Assembly (NCBI GenBank): GCA_951640165.1
Contig: OX621237.1
Span: 9,982,001-10,046,000, forward strand
From: Pseudoips prasinana
Lineage: Eukaryota; Arthropoda; Insecta; Lepidoptera; Nolidae
Direction of reading: 5' to 3'
Length of the DNA: 64,000 nucleotides
This document shows positions 1-9,901 of this stretch, piece after piece. The position numbers and the translations under genes were made by a program. The notes under the pieces are model-generated. The model worked only from the letters and a program-made list of their open reading frames with translations, had not been told where the DNA came from and ran no database searches. Position 1 is the first letter of the stretch. Every line of letters starts with the position of its first letter.

Positions 1-40
1 GTCTGGTTGCTGAAAAAGAAAAATAGAATTCGTTTCGGAG

Positions 41-135
41 GAGGAAATAGGTTTTTTTTTATTATTTATTAAAGTACCAAGTGAAGTACTTGGTACTTTA
101 TTAAATAAATAATAAATTAAATAGAGGAAATAGGT
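41..135. repeat. palindromic insert flanked by 12-bp direct repeats
   Basis: The 12-mer GAGGAAATAGGT occurs at 41-52 and again at 124-135. The 71 bases between them form an inverted repeat: inner arms 71-82 and 88-99 (perfect, 5-base spacer) and outer arms 58-70 and 104-116 (perfect, offset by four extra bases on the right). A foldback sequence between identical 12-bp direct repeats looks like an inserted element with its target-site duplication. No known family was recognised. Confidence 0.6.
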
Positions 136-478
136 AACCTACATTTCGTTTTATTTTTCTTTTTAACTCGTATGTGTGGAAGAAGACAGAATGATGGCAA
201 TAATAATTTCTCTTAAGCGCATAGACATAAAGAATATGTATGAAAACTCCGCATGACAACAAAAATAGCATATTCAACAATTTGCAGATTGCACCGCACC
301 GTACACTGTCGCGAATGAATCGATAAAGTGTTTTATATTTTGATCCATGCACAAACAGGCGTATTCGAACTAGATTGGAAAATAAATTGCTTCATAGAAA
401 CGTAAATAGTCAGTCAACTACTAGTATTAAAAATGATGTGCCATGGAAAAATACAAATACGAACATAGGTAGGTGGGT
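136..478. other. no recognisable feature
   Basis: AT-rich unique-looking sequence. The minus-strand reading frame here has hydrophobic, low-complexity composition and no recognisable domain, so no gene is called. Confidence 0.5.
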
Positions 479-488
479 GTAATAAAAT

Positions 489-1282
489 CATCATCATCAT
501 ATCAGCCGAAAGACGTCCACTGCTGGACAAAGGCCTCCCTCAAAGATCTCCACAATTGCCGGTCTTGCGCTATCCGCATCCAGCGTTTTTCAGCGACCCG
601 CACAAGATCATCGGTCCATCTTGTAGGGGGCCTGCCCACGCTGCGTCTTCCGGTTCGTGGTCGCCACTCGAGAACCTTTCTACCCCAGCGGCCGTCGGCT
701 CTACGAGCTATGTGCCCTGCCGACCGCCACTTCAGCTTGGCAATTCTTAGGGCTATGTCGGTGACTTTGGTTCGCCTGCGGATCTCATCATTTCTGATTC
801 GATCTCGCAGGGAAACTCCAAGCATAGCCCTTTCCATTGCTCTTTGGGTGACCTTGAGCCGCCTGATAAGGCCCATAGTTAGCGACCACGTCTCTGTTCC
901 GTAAGTCATCACTGGCAACACACACTGGTCGAAGACTTTCGACTTGAGACACTGCGGTATTTGGGACGAGAAGATATTACGTAGTTTCCCGAACGCTGCC
1001 CAGCCGAGTTGGATTCTACGATTCACCTCCTTCTCGAAGTGGGACCTACCTAGTTGGATGGTCTGTCCTAGGTAAATATAGTTCTCTACAACTTCGAGTG
1101 CAGAGTCTCCAACCTTAACTAGAGTGGGTGCAACATGGATGTTTGACATAATTTTCGTCTTATCCATGTTCATTTTCAGACCCACTTGTTGAGAGACTCT
1201 GCTGAGGCCATCGAGCATTGTACCGAGGTCGTCAAGGGTCTCAGCCATGACTACTATATCGTCGGCAAATGGTCGGCAAAAG
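489..1282 (-). mobile_element. 5'-truncated RTE-type LINE insertion
   Basis: A minus-strand LINE fragment. The 10-mer GTAATAAAAT is present on both sides (479-488 and 1283-1292), as expected for a target-site duplication. The 3' end lies at the left, where the minus strand reads out of the coding region into a short (TGATGATGA) tail. The 5' end is cut inside the reverse transcriptase domain at the catalytic FADD motif, which is typical 5' truncation by target-primed reverse transcription. Six further fragments of this family lie in the window (near 3.4, 20.9, 29.5, 30.9, 37.8 and 39.7 kb). Confidence 0.9.
502..1281 (-). pseudogene. RTE-type reverse transcriptase, C-terminal part
   Basis: About 260 residues are open, starting in the RT palm at FADDIVVMAET, which holds the catalytic DD pair. 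It continues through VSQQVGLKMNMDKTKIM, the IYLGQ block that follows the palm, the thumb with VLPVMTYGTETW, and a basic C-terminal tail (RRLKVTQRAMERAMLG, then GRPPTRWTDDLVRVA). It ends naturally at QQWTSFG. This order matches the 'endonuclease-reverse transcriptase' proteins common in moths. The endonuclease and RT motifs 1-4 are missing, so the fragment cannot work alone. The frame is uninterrupted, which suggests a fairly recent insertion. A plus-strand frame at 473-904 is only its antisense shadow. Confidence 0.9.
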
Positions 1283-1523
1283 GTAATAAAATATTAACCA
1301 AGAAATTTTTATCATGTAAACTCCATTTTTATACATATGTATATGCAAATTTAGAGCTAGCTACTTTATTTTAGGCTCGCATGTAAGTTTTTTGTCAAAT
1401 ATATTTTTGAGGAAGATGTGCGAGAGCATATACGAGATACGGGTTTCTTTTTAGTATTGCTCAGTATTAAAATACTACGTATCCAAGTTACTAAGTTACT
1501 TCAGTAAATGATAAAATAAAAAT

Positions 1524-1701
1524 GGTGTTTCTGGAGCTTGACTATGTCCAAAAACTATGTTTAAAAAGTTTTACGGAATATGACGCGACGGATCGGATTA
1601 TAAATGTTAAATTTTTACGGAATACATTTTTTTTTACTTCTTACTGACGTTATTAAAACGTCCTAAATCGCAGTTGATAGGAATCTGATACCAGAAACAC
1701 C
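1524..1701. repeat. possible short TIR element
   Basis: GGTGTTTCTGG at 1524-1534 is matched in inverted orientation by CCAGAAACACC at 1691-1701, about 156 bases apart. The interior is AT-rich and non-coding. An 11-bp inverted repeat at this spacing suggests a MITE, but no clear target-site duplication was found. Confidence 0.35.
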
Positions 1702-2601
1702 ACTATAAATGACTAAGTTTAATTTCAACACGGATACGTTGCGTATTTTGTTATAAAATTACATACGGTGGATTATTGACCATTACTCGCTACGCTCGCC
1801 TGACTAAAATATTCTATGTTTTCCATGCTAATCGAAACCTACCAAACAGAATAAATAATATTATTGTAATGTTTTTCAGTATATTTATGTTTTAATACTT
1901 GCGAAAAATTACTCATAAATTGAGCATATTAGCTAATAGCCAATACTAGTATTCTCTTTAGTTTTATTTTTCTAATATTGGCTATTATGGCTAGGATATT
2001 GATCAAAACGACCCAGAAACTATAATATAATTCAGAGTGATTGTGCGATCTCACGATTCATTGCGATTTCTTGGTAAAAGTCTGCACAACTGGTTACAAT
2101 TGATAGGGGTGGCGAGGAACACGCACAGTTCATATCTCGAGAAAGGGAACCTCGCAACCCCACTTTCCTTTTTATCCTTTATCCCCACTCAAAAATAGCT
2201 TCGGTATGTTTTCGTTGCGTGTAGTGACTACTGCTCCCATTTTTGCCAAATTGTCGTTTGGGGTGAAATGGCTTGTGTTGTGCGGTTATTCACGCGATTA
2301 TTGTTTAAGAGAAAAATAACGATTCTATCTTCATCACATGATCATGATTTTTGTAAGGGTGTTATTTAATAAAGAGGTTTTCGTCTCACTGTGATGTTGC
2401 CAACCTCAGAGTAATCCTGTTGCAGTCCTTGAGTGTTGTGTTTAACTGCTGTAATAATTAGCACTTTTCCAACGATGAAAAGTATCTAGCGTTGATAATT
2501 TTAGCTATTGAGTACCTAAGTGTTGAGCTAAAACTTTTTAAATACTATATATTTATGTACGTAGGACTTAGATATTAATTATCTTATTATAGACAACGTT
2601 T
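1702..2601. other. no recognisable gene
   Basis: AT-rich sequence with no coding frame of note. A less AT-rich patch at about 2100-2290 contains no motif I could assign. Confidence 0.5.
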
Positions 2602-2799
2602 TTAACTGCCTTGATGATGAACCGATAGAGTGTTTTTTGGGTTTAATGTTCGGCCTAGGGACAAAAAGTGTTGTTTCGTTTTTCCAGTAAGAAAAGCTCC
2701 AGCTCCGATTTTGCAAGTTGATGATGTTGCACTATCTGTAAACATCGCTACTGCACTATTGCTGCCTAAATAGTATAGTAGAATGAAAGATGCGAACAC
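2602..2799 (-). pseudogene. possible RNase H domain remnant of a LINE
   Basis: The minus-strand frame contains AVAMFTDSATSSTCKIGAGA followed by F and, 13 residues on, SLG. This resembles the start of the retrotransposon RNase H domain, where an Asp follows a hydrophobic strand, then a Gly-x-Gly turn, then a serine-leucine-glycine stretch. Only about 65 residues remain and the rest of the domain is not recognisable. This is a family resemblance rather than a firm identification. Confidence 0.35.
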
Positions 2800-2830
2800 A
2801 CATCTACCTACTATGTCTTGTGTAATTAAC

Positions 2831-2880
2831 TAATCTTCATTGAGATTGGTCGCCGTGGTCGAAAATTAGGCAGACGCTTT
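2831..2880 (+). repeat. SINE family S1, 3' end remnant
   Basis: This matches the 3' end of the S1 SINE copies near 23.85 kb and 55.3 kb, sharing the core CTAATCT..TTGAGA.TGG followed by CGCCGTGG. The tRNA-like head is absent. Confidence 0.5.
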
Positions 2881-3375
2881 TATAGCTTCACGCATTTTAT
2901 TTTCTTCTAGTTCAATGCGCAATGAAATTTTTTAGTATTGTTACAAAAGAGCCAAGGTTAATGGTTCTCAACCATTAACCAAACCACAAGAACTTGTTCC
3001 ATAGCTGTCTGTTACTAGAACATTTTTAAAGGTGCATCTAGACCGTGTTCTTTGGCGTATGTAAGGCAAACTACAGGGCGTTTATTACCCTGTTATAGAT
3101 GTCATCAATGCATTTTTGTTTGGTAAACATTTCAGACACAGTCATTTAACAACGGCTTTGGCCATATTTTATTATACCGTAAAGTCTAATCAATTAGCGA
3201 ACTATATAGTAAAGGGTACTATTAGAAGTTCTAGCTAATAACTATCTACGTGTTCTTCGAGGTGAAAAATTCTAGTAACACTGTTTCTGGCTCGTTCTGA
3301 GATTGGAACTCCGGGCTCTATTATTGAAACATGGAACACTCCACCGCCAGACCAAATCGGTAAGTTGAATATATA

Positions 3376-3443
3376 TCATAATCTTAGCCGAAAGACGTCC
3401 ACTGCTGGACAGCCCCTCCTCCCCCAATGATCTCCACAATTGG
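3376..3443 (-). mobile_element. RTE-type LINE 3' end fragment
   Basis: Carries AGCCGAAAGACGTCCACTGC and the following ctggac, the same sequence as the C-terminal codons and stop of the LINE at 489-1282, in the same minus orientation. Only about 70 bases remain. Confidence 0.75.
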
Positions 3444-3754
3444 AGGAATTGTGGAATATGTTTATATACATATATATATATATCTTACTTATATAAGTAA
3501 ATAGTCTAAGCCTATGATTTACTTTATGCAGAGGAATAATATAAAACATAATTAAATTATTCTGTTTTGGAATTCTTATTTATACCTACTTGGAAAAGCT
3601 TAAGTATTCAGCCTAAGGGGCTTCCCGATCTTCGCAATTTGAGTGGGATCTAATTGAGTTGAACAAAGAAAATTATTAGTTCACAAAGTTCCGGTAAACG
3701 GGGCTTATCAAAGAAAATACGTAATTATATATACAGTACGTAAGTATCTTAAAT

Positions 3755-3889
3755 GTTCAGACGCCAGCACATCAAGCTACCCCAATCTGTCAAATTTCCC
3801 CAATTGAAAGTGAACCTTATGCTTATGTGATAAAGTTGAAACTCTATAAAAAAATTGACAGATTGGGGTAGCTGGATGAGCGTCTGTAC
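3755..3889 (+). mobile_element. TA-flanked MITE, family M1
   Basis: Terminal inverted repeats begin CAGACGCCAGCACATC and end GCGTCTG, and inner segments are also inverted (CTACCCCAATCTGTCAA against TTGACAGATTGGGGTAG). Most copies are bounded by TA, consistent with a Tc1/mariner-type 2-bp target duplication. The interior carries CCCCAATTGAAAGTGAACCT in all well-preserved copies. There are seven copies in the window (3.8, 15.9, 22.2, 25.6, 45.3, 47.2 and 52.2 kb). It has no coding capacity. Confidence 0.9.
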
Positions 3890-4333
3890 ATCAAAATTAT
3901 TACAGCAAATAAATATATTAACATTTAGTTAGGTGGGATTTCTTCCAGGCAACCGTTATATGGATGTTAGGTATTTATTAACACAGAGAGAGACTTTTTA
4001 ACTATTATATATCTAATTATAAATGACGTCCTAATTTATTTTGATTGATTACAGCTGCCATGGAATCGCGGCGCATCTTATTGCGGGTTACATCAACATA
4101 AATGACAGACGGCGAATGTGAAAAATTGGTATCAATTTGACACTTCTTGTCATTGTTATTGACTTAAACAACCCAGTGTAGCAACGCGTAGCGGAATAAT
4201 AGCGGTTTAATATGCCATTCCTTGTATTTTGTAAACGACATCTAATTTAATTTTTATTTTATTTTAAACGAAATGGTCAACACAAGTACACACACGATTT
4301 TAAACCTTTTGAATACTAAATTTATAAATAATA

Positions 4334-4572
4334 TCCTGGGACATTCACACGCGGCCATCTGATCCCACATTAAGTAGAGCTTGTACTGTGGGTACCAGAT
4401 AACTGGTGTACTTATTACATATACTACTTTTCTTTTGTAAATACATACCTACTTATATAGATAATTACACCCAAACTCTGGAGAAACAGAAAATTCATCA
4501 TCATCTGTCCTGGGTGGGAATCGAACCCACGAATCGTGGCGTGAAAGGCAAGCTTCTACCAACCACGCTTTT
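4334..4572 (-). mobile_element. tRNA-headed SINE, family S3
   Basis: Minus-strand SINE. The tRNA-like head lies at the right (GTGGTTGGTAGAAGC as A-box region, GGTTCGATTCCCACCC as B-box). The body contains TAATTATCTATATAAG, and the 3' end contains a 'gatcagatggccgcgtgtgaatgtcccagg' type tail that I give here only in part. S3 is the commonest SINE in this window. Confidence 0.85.
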
Positions 4573-4744
4573 GTTGTCATTAGCCCTTAAGATGGGCTCA
4601 TGTTAACAAAAGACAAACGAACCTTTTTTGATAATTGTGCTCTAATAAACTTAAGTATATGCTATGGTTGATTCCAAATGTGGTAACATTTGTTAAGTAC
4701 CCATAAATGTATTAATAAGTAGTGTACGAATTAATTACTATACT

Positions 4745-5065
4745 ATCGGTGAGCCATATTAATAAATAAATAAATTAAAAGCAATCTGTGGCGTACACGG
4801 GAGTACCACTGTTTGCGCGTAACTAGATAGACATAAACAGTAAACGTGTTTCCAAACGTCAAAGCCCTTATAAACCTCTGAGATCTGCAAACACGGGCGT
4901 TGAATCGTGTTAGTGTAGGCGAGAGCTCTCCCGGCTGCTGTATGTACCCGAATCGATAAAATTTGGGTCCGCGCCCCCGTGCGTAACCATGGCAACGAGT
5001 ACCCTCCGCCAGCCACCCCGTCGGATCTCGCAGAACACCGATGTTGACTTAGACGGATAGGGCAA
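4745..5065. other. GC-richer unique segment, possible regulatory region
   Basis: Between AT-rich flanks this stretch is richer in GC and contains CpG-bearing pieces. No coding exon was recognised. It holds the X-box described separately. Confidence 0.3.
4983..4996. promoter_or_regulatory. RFX X-box-like site
   Basis: GTAACCATGGCAAC fits the RFX-family X-box consensus GTHNYYATRRNAAC at every position. In animals such sites sit in promoters of genes for cilia. No ciliary exon was seen nearby, so the role is inferred from the motif alone. A chance match in a window this size is quite possible. Confidence 0.35.
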
Positions 5066-5334
5066 GAGTCTTATTAATGGTTTTATGTTACTTCAACGTT
5101 CTCTTATAGAGGACACTTTAAAATGGGTTAAATTTAAATTCATATCATATGACGTTTAATTAATTACAAATGTGTGAATATCTCAATACTCCTCTGGTGG
5201 AGATTAATCCATGTTATAGTACATGAGTGTATACTCAAACAAATGTACACTCTCTATTCCTTCCTCGTAACCATTGCATTATGAGCGTGAAAGATAGATA
5301 GAGCTTAAGAATACAGGGTAGCGAACATGATCAT

Positions 5335-5455
5335 TGACCGTCGTGAATCAATTTGTAGTAACTTATCTTCTGATCCAGAGATTGCGGGTTCGATCCTCGT
5401 ACAAGACAAATATTTGAGTTCATGAACATGTTTGGTTTGGTCTAGGTGTTTTTTG
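5335..5455 (+). mobile_element. S3 SINE head, diverged and truncated
   Basis: Has a tRNA-like B-box (GCGGGTTCGATCCTCGT) followed by ACAAATATTTGAGTTCATGA, the segment just after the head in S3 copies such as 24.73 kb. The body and tail are missing, and an S2 SINE follows. Confidence 0.5.
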
Positions 5456-5465
5456 TGTATTGTAT

Positions 5466-5625
5466 GTATATGTGGCACAGCGGTTAAGACAGTCGCATTG
5501 CCACGTTTCGTTCGTGTCCCGGGTTCGATACCCACGCAGGACAGCTATATGTGTGACCCATAAATAGTTACTTTGTATCCGTGAATTATATGTTTGTAAA
5601 GTAATCCGCGACACGGATTAATTTC
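5466..5625 (+). mobile_element. tRNA-headed SINE, family S2
   Basis: Begins GTGGCACAGCGGTTAAGAC (A-box region), with the B-box at CCCGGGTTCGATACCC. The body contains GACCCATAAATAGTT and the 3' part TATGTTTGTAAAGTAATCCG. This is the same layout as S2 copies at 10.98, 14.27 and 25.46 kb. Confidence 0.85.
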
Positions 5626-5984
5626 CATAGAAATACCTACTCATTTACCTTATTATCATCCTTTGTCTAATTTCCATACTTAGTACAAAATGCTGAGTCG
5701 GCGCTGAGTGATATGTCCCTGTCCGGGACATATGTTTCTTTTAGTCTAAATTCCGTCGTATCAATTTCATTGCGTCGGGCTGCTGCGAAGAAATTATAAT
5801 TCCAAATAAATCCAATAACACTTTTTACTCGAACCTGGCACCGAACTGGGACCTCTTTATCGGGAACACGCTATCCATAAATCAACGGAGCTATTAGAAT
5901 ATCCATACTAGCTTTTACCTGCAAGACATAGTTAGAAAATGAAAAGCGGGACAGCTAATCATAATAACGTTGGAATATTTCCCG

Positions 5985-6062
5985 GGAGCTCGCCGCCATC
6001 TTGCCAGACCGCGTGACGCCATTACAGCGTGCGTTCACGTCACTGGACTCGTCTGCGATATT
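5985..6062. promoter_or_regulatory. GC-rich patch with YY1-type motif
   Basis: GCCGCCATCTTG at about 5992-6003 is the inverse form of the AAGATGGCGGC motif bound by YY1/Pho-class zinc-finger proteins. It lies in a short GC-rich island that also has several CGTCAC/GTGACG half-sites. This looks promoter-like. No start codon or exon could be tied to it. Confidence 0.3.
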
Positions 6063-6764
6063 TGCATCTGGATTACGTACATTTTCCACTTAGTACGTAT
6101 GTGAAGTATGTTAATGGATTTGTTTGTTTAATATATTCAGGTTTATTAAATTAACGTGGGCGGCGAATAATTTTTAGCTCATTGCACCTGTTCTCCAAAT
6201 AAAACTAACAGTTCTCCTGAGTAAATTGCGGCTACGTACATAAATACTGTAACCTTTATAATCCGATGGGAGAGTTATAAGAAAGAGATCTACTAGACTA
6301 GCTGCTCTATACAACATGTAACGTAATGAACGCACACCCTCAAGCACCCCAATTAGAATATTATCTTATAATCATAATACATACCTACACTGAATTGCTA
6401 ATTTAACATATATATGCGTTGTTATTTACTAAATTAGTTTCTTGGAATAAAGTTTATTTTTCTTTATTTTGTATTGAATGATGGAATTTGTATGAATACA
6501 AATAAAACTGCGATTTTAAGTCTTATTACTTTGAGTTACGGTCCATTTCAATTTGTTTTGACTATACAGGGTTAAAAACGACAATAATTTCCGTAGTTTT
6601 AATTATTTTTGGGATAAACAATTACCTATATTAAAAATGATATAAATCGATTAAAAAAACGATTCTGAACAAACTATTTTCAGGATGTGCGTTAGTTAAG
6701 TTACATGTTGTATATGAGGTAGGTACATGTGCCTTTCTTGCCAAATATACCTATAAAACTTTTT
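6063..6764. other. no recognisable feature
   Basis: AT-rich sequence with no convincing coding frame or repeat boundary. Confidence 0.5.
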
Positions 6765-6842
6765 TGCTTGAATCAGGATTGAAACCCGACAGGATTTGCA
6801 GGACACGCTACCACGACACCAAGAGGTAGTCAACCCGCTTAA
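6765..6842 (-). repeat. tRNA-like SINE head remnant
   Basis: Read on the minus strand it has GTCGTGGTAGCGTGTCCTGC and then GGGTTTCAATCCTG, the spacing of a tRNA-derived A-box and B-box. It is degenerate and has no clear SINE body. Confidence 0.3.
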
Positions 6843-6995
6843 TCATGTTACGTCAAGTCTATAGATTTGACATAAATGATTTGTTATTGTAATATTACCT
6901 TACCAGTAAGGATGATCGTCGAAATTGTACTTCAGCATTGACTGTTACTTCGTGAAATAACAATATTACATAAGACCCATTGTCTCACAGCGACA

Positions 6996-7112
6996 AAGGT
7001 AGATAGACAGACAGACAGAAACACTTTATTGCACAAAATATAAAATTTTTAAATAATGTACAATTGGCGGTATTATCACATGATAACGATTTCTTCCAGA
7101 CAATCGAAGGAT
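6996..7112 (-). mobile_element. LINE 3' end with (GTCT)n tail
   Basis: On the minus strand the segment ends GCAATAAAGTGTTTCTGTC with a repeated GTCT tail. It is preceded by TTGTCTGGAAGAAATCG, a block common at LINE 3' ends in moths. No coding sequence is retained. Confidence 0.55.
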
Positions 7113-7134
7113 AAACTATTGTGTATTTTGTAAT

Positions 7135-7233
7135 TTGTGTACGTCTATTATGTTATTATGTTTGTAAAGTACCCCGCGCGCGACACAGGGATTAGATTCC
7201 CTAGCGTGCGGGCGTTGTCTTTTTTTTTATAAA
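7135..7233 (+). mobile_element. S2 SINE, 3' part
   Basis: Contains TTATGTTTGTAAAGTACCCC and GATTAGATTCCCTAG, then a T-rich run, identical in order to other S2 copies. The tRNA-like head is missing. Confidence 0.75.
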
Positions 7234-7815
7234 AAAAAAAGAAACTAGTATAAATTGAAAATGACAGGTAACTGGTAGTGTACCATCGTTCTACAGTGTA
7301 GTGTTCTAATCTAATGAAATATTTACTAAATAGATTAATGTACTTACATACATTCATATTCATAAATAAGCAAGTATATAAATAAACTTTACTTTTCCAA
7401 AGCCATGGTAATATTGTTACATTCATTGTAATATGGTTACCATTCATTTTTACTACTGGAATGGTTCTATTATCTATATAACAATTCCATACATTCTTAC
7501 TTTATAAAATTATATATTTTAGAAACGATTAAGTCACGAAGTAATAAGCTGTTATTACAAAATATCTGGAATACGTTTTCTTAGTTCTTACTTATATTTT
7601 TTGTTTATTTTCTTTTAAAGCGGGGGTGTAAGTGCACCCTCTTTCACCCTCTCCCGGTGACCATACCGATTAGAGTTTAGCGGGACATTTTATAACACCA
7701 ATTTGGCAATCAAGAATACGGAGAGTCTGATTATAAGTTACACATTATGGTACCTATACATACCAACATTAAATATAGATACATACATACATAATAATTT
7801 CCTCCCGACCGAATT
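7234..7815. other. no recognisable gene
   Basis: AT-rich sequence. A GC-richer stretch around 7619-7680 could be part of an older repeat but no family was recognised. Confidence 0.45.
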
Positions 7816-8160
7816 TCGGCCACAGCGGCCAGTCCCAATGGTAACTAGCCAATTGCGCAGGACATATTATAGTGCACAAGTGTGTGCGCAAACACAGGGG
7901 CACTTTCTATTCCGTCACTCTCATGATCGAGATGGGATTACTAGCGACACGACCGGAAAGAGGACAGGTACAAGACCGACGGCTTTACGTGCTCTCCAAG
8001 GCACAGGGGTGTAATACCGCCACTTCCAGACTTCGGGATGATACTGAAAAATTTCTTTTTACGGAAAAATCCCAAAATCACTTTTTGGTCCAACACGAGA
8101 TTTGCACCCAGGACATCATTATCTGCGGTTGAACACGCACCGCTAGACCAACGAGGCAGT
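7816..8160 (-). mobile_element. tRNA-headed SINE, family S1
   Basis: A nearly complete minus-strand S1 copy. The head at the right reads ACTGCCTCGTTGGTCTAGCG. Then come GGACCAAAAAGTGATTTTGG, ACCTGTCCTCTTTCCGGTCG, CACTTGTGCACTATAATATG and the 3' end GACTGGCCGCTGTGGCC. Open frames across it are by-products of the repeat. Other S1 copies are at 8.99, 22.42, 23.35 and 55.01 kb. Confidence 0.85.
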
Positions 8161-8427
8161 GAAATACATTATGATACTACTAACACATATGGATGGACTC
8201 ATTCAGGAGTTCGTTGCCTCCTTAAGGTTCGAACAACAAGACTAGTTTGTGTCCGTGGCGATATATTGGCAGATGACAATAAAAACACAATATAATCAAA
8301 ACACAATAATAATTTTTATTTATAAATTTGGAAAATTCTACCTTATTATGAATCATCAAAATGCTTTAGATTTGTTCATTTGTATTTTTTCAAACATAAT
8401 TATTTCAACTAATTCGTTGCATAATTT

Positions 8428-8483
8428 CAAAGACGAGAAAATATCTTTTTAATATAAATTAAAAAGATATTTTCTCGTCTTTG
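8428..8483. repeat. perfect 26-bp hairpin with ATAA loop
   Basis: Arms 8428-8453 and 8458-8483 are exact reverse complements and are separated by only ATAA (8454-8457). The left arm begins CAAAGACGAG. No divergence between arms is seen, so the structure is either young or maintained. Confidence 0.95.
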
Positions 8484-8498
8484 CAATTCAATCAATTC

Positions 8499-8570
8499 AA
8501 TCAGGAAATTCAGGCCGTAGTGTGGGTTGTATATAAATACAACCCACACTACGGCCTGAATTTCCTGATT
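8499..8570. repeat. perfect 34-bp hairpin with ATAA loop
   Basis: Arms 8499-8532 and 8537-8570 are exact reverse complements around the loop ATAA (8533-8536). The arm sequence (AATCAGGAAATTCAGGCC at its start) is unrelated to that of the previous hairpin, but the loop is the same. Confidence 0.95.
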
Positions 8571-8574
8571 TTCC

Positions 8575-8619
8575 TGTGCGTTAATACCACGGTTTTTCCA
8601 AACGTAGTATTAACGCACA
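8575..8619. repeat. 13-bp hairpin, third in cluster
   Basis: TGTGCGTTAATAC (8575-8587) pairs exactly with GTATTAACGCACA (8607-8619) across a 19-base loop. It begins five bases after the second hairpin ends. Confidence 0.85.
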
Positions 8620-8642
8620 AAAAGCCCACATAGACTCGCCAC

Positions 8643-8775
8643 CACCATTTTTGGGTTATACAAATAGTAGCAGAGTACTTCACTGCGGGGGTCGAACCCG
8701 AGGTAAATACAAGAGCGTAGTACCTAGTAGTTAGGTAAACACCTTTACCACTGCACTACACGTGTAGTTAATTGA
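8643..8775 (-). mobile_element. tRNA-like SINE, diverged
   Basis: The minus strand has GTGTAGTGCAGTGGTAAAGG (A-box-like) and CGGGTTCGACCCCCG (B-box-like), then a body reading TATTTGTATAACCCAAAA. It is related to but distinct from S2. Confidence 0.5.
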
Positions 8776-8784
8776 CTGCCTTGT

Positions 8785-8975
8785 TTTTTTTTGCCCAGAC
8801 TAGGGGATCTAATCTCTGTGTCGCGGGGTATTTTACAAACATATAATAGACGTACAGAAATTACATCCAGACTCAGAACAACTAATTATGGGTCACACAA
8901 ATAGTTGTCCGGCGCGGGTCTAAAACCCGCGACACGAAGAGGTGAGGTGTCTGTCTTAGCCGCTGCTTCACACGT
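8785..8975 (-). mobile_element. S2 SINE
   Basis: Minus-strand copy with head GAAGCAGCGGCTAAGACAG, a GTCGCGGGTTTTAGACCCG B-box region, GACCCATAATTAGTTGTTCT in the body and the TATGTTTGTAAAATACCCCG 3' region. Confidence 0.8.
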
Positions 8976-8984
8976 GCAGTCAAG

Positions 8985-9185
8985 TTGTTGGTCTAGTGGC
9001 AGCGTGTTCACCCGCAGAGAACGAGGTCCTGGGTCGGGCCAAAAGTGATTTTGGGACTTTTCTGTAAAATGAAAGATTTTCCAGCATCAGCCTGGGAAAT
9101 GGCGGTATTTTACCCCCGTGCCCCGGAGAGCACGTAAATCCGTCGGTCCTGTACCTGACCTCTTTCCGGTCGTACCAATACACAG
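8985..9185 (+). mobile_element. S1 SINE, 5' two thirds
   Basis: Begins TTGTTGGTCTAGTGGCAGCG and continues GGTCGGGCCAAAAGTGATTT, then TCAGCCTGGGAAATGGCGG and the ACCTGACCTCTTTCCGGTCG block. The 3' end is missing. Confidence 0.8.
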
Positions 9186-9222
9186 GAAACACCCAGATTA
9201 AGACAAATAACCCAGGATTTCA

Positions 9223-9548
9223 TCTAGCTATATACATGTAATAAAATCGTAAGAAAGTCGAAACTGTACATTGATTATTTTTTAAAAAGGATACCTGGGG
9301 CGTGATCTACAGTCGATATCGAAGCCAAATATATAGCTTTTAGAATTTTTGTCTGTGTCTCTGTTTGTCTGTATGTATGTCCGGGTTAAACTCAAATAGT
9401 ACTGCATGGATTTACTTCAAATTTTGCTTAAATATTACTAAGAGGTCGGGTCAACATATAGGCTACATAATATCACGTTATCACCTACGGGGGAGGAGCT
9501 ATGAAAATTTATAAAGTTAACGCGGGTTAAACCGCGGGGCCCAGCTAT
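9223..9548 (+). mobile_element. non-autonomous Helitron, family C
   Basis: Starts with TC and has TAATAAAATCGTAAGAAAG near the 5' end. It carries TGTCTGTATGTATGTCCGGG internally and ends AACGCGGGTTAAACCGCGG, a small hairpin, then GGCCCAGCTAT. The terminal CTAG expected in a Helitron is mutated to CTAT here but intact in the sister copy at 10.27 kb. No coding capacity. Confidence 0.75.
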
Positions 9549-9597
9549 TATCAATATAAGTATGTATTTAATATAATAATAATATAATAGTAATATC

Positions 9598-9835
9598 TGG
9601 GGACAATGTCACACAGATCATCCTAGCCCCAAACTAAGCAAAGCTTGTACTATGGGTATACCAGGCGACGATATACATATTTATATAGATAGATAAATAC
9701 TTATATACATAGAAAACATCCATGACTCAGAAACAAATATTCGTGCTCATCACACAAATATTTGCACTTACCGGGATTCGAACCCAGGACCAACAGCTTC
9801 GTAGGCAGGAGCACTACCAACTAGGCTACGGTGAC
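9598..9835 (-). mobile_element. S3 SINE
   Basis: Minus-strand full copy: head CCGTAGCCTAGTTGGTAGTG, B-box GGGTTCGAATCCCGG, body TTATATAGAT repeats, tail CTAGGATGATCTGTGTGACA. It is very similar to the plus-strand copy at 21.89 kb, defining a subfamily. Confidence 0.85.
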
Positions 9836-9901
9836 CGTTTACAAAATACAAGTATTAATGTGGTTTATCAGTTATCTCGTTTCCGTAGTAAAAGTTCTGC
9901 T

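Noticed and set aside
473..904. Open frame of 143 residues on the plus strand
   Set aside because: It is the antisense shadow of the reverse transcriptase fragment at 502-1281.
7703..8295. Overlapping plus-strand frames
   Set aside because: They lie largely over the minus-strand S1 SINE and have no protein-like conservation.
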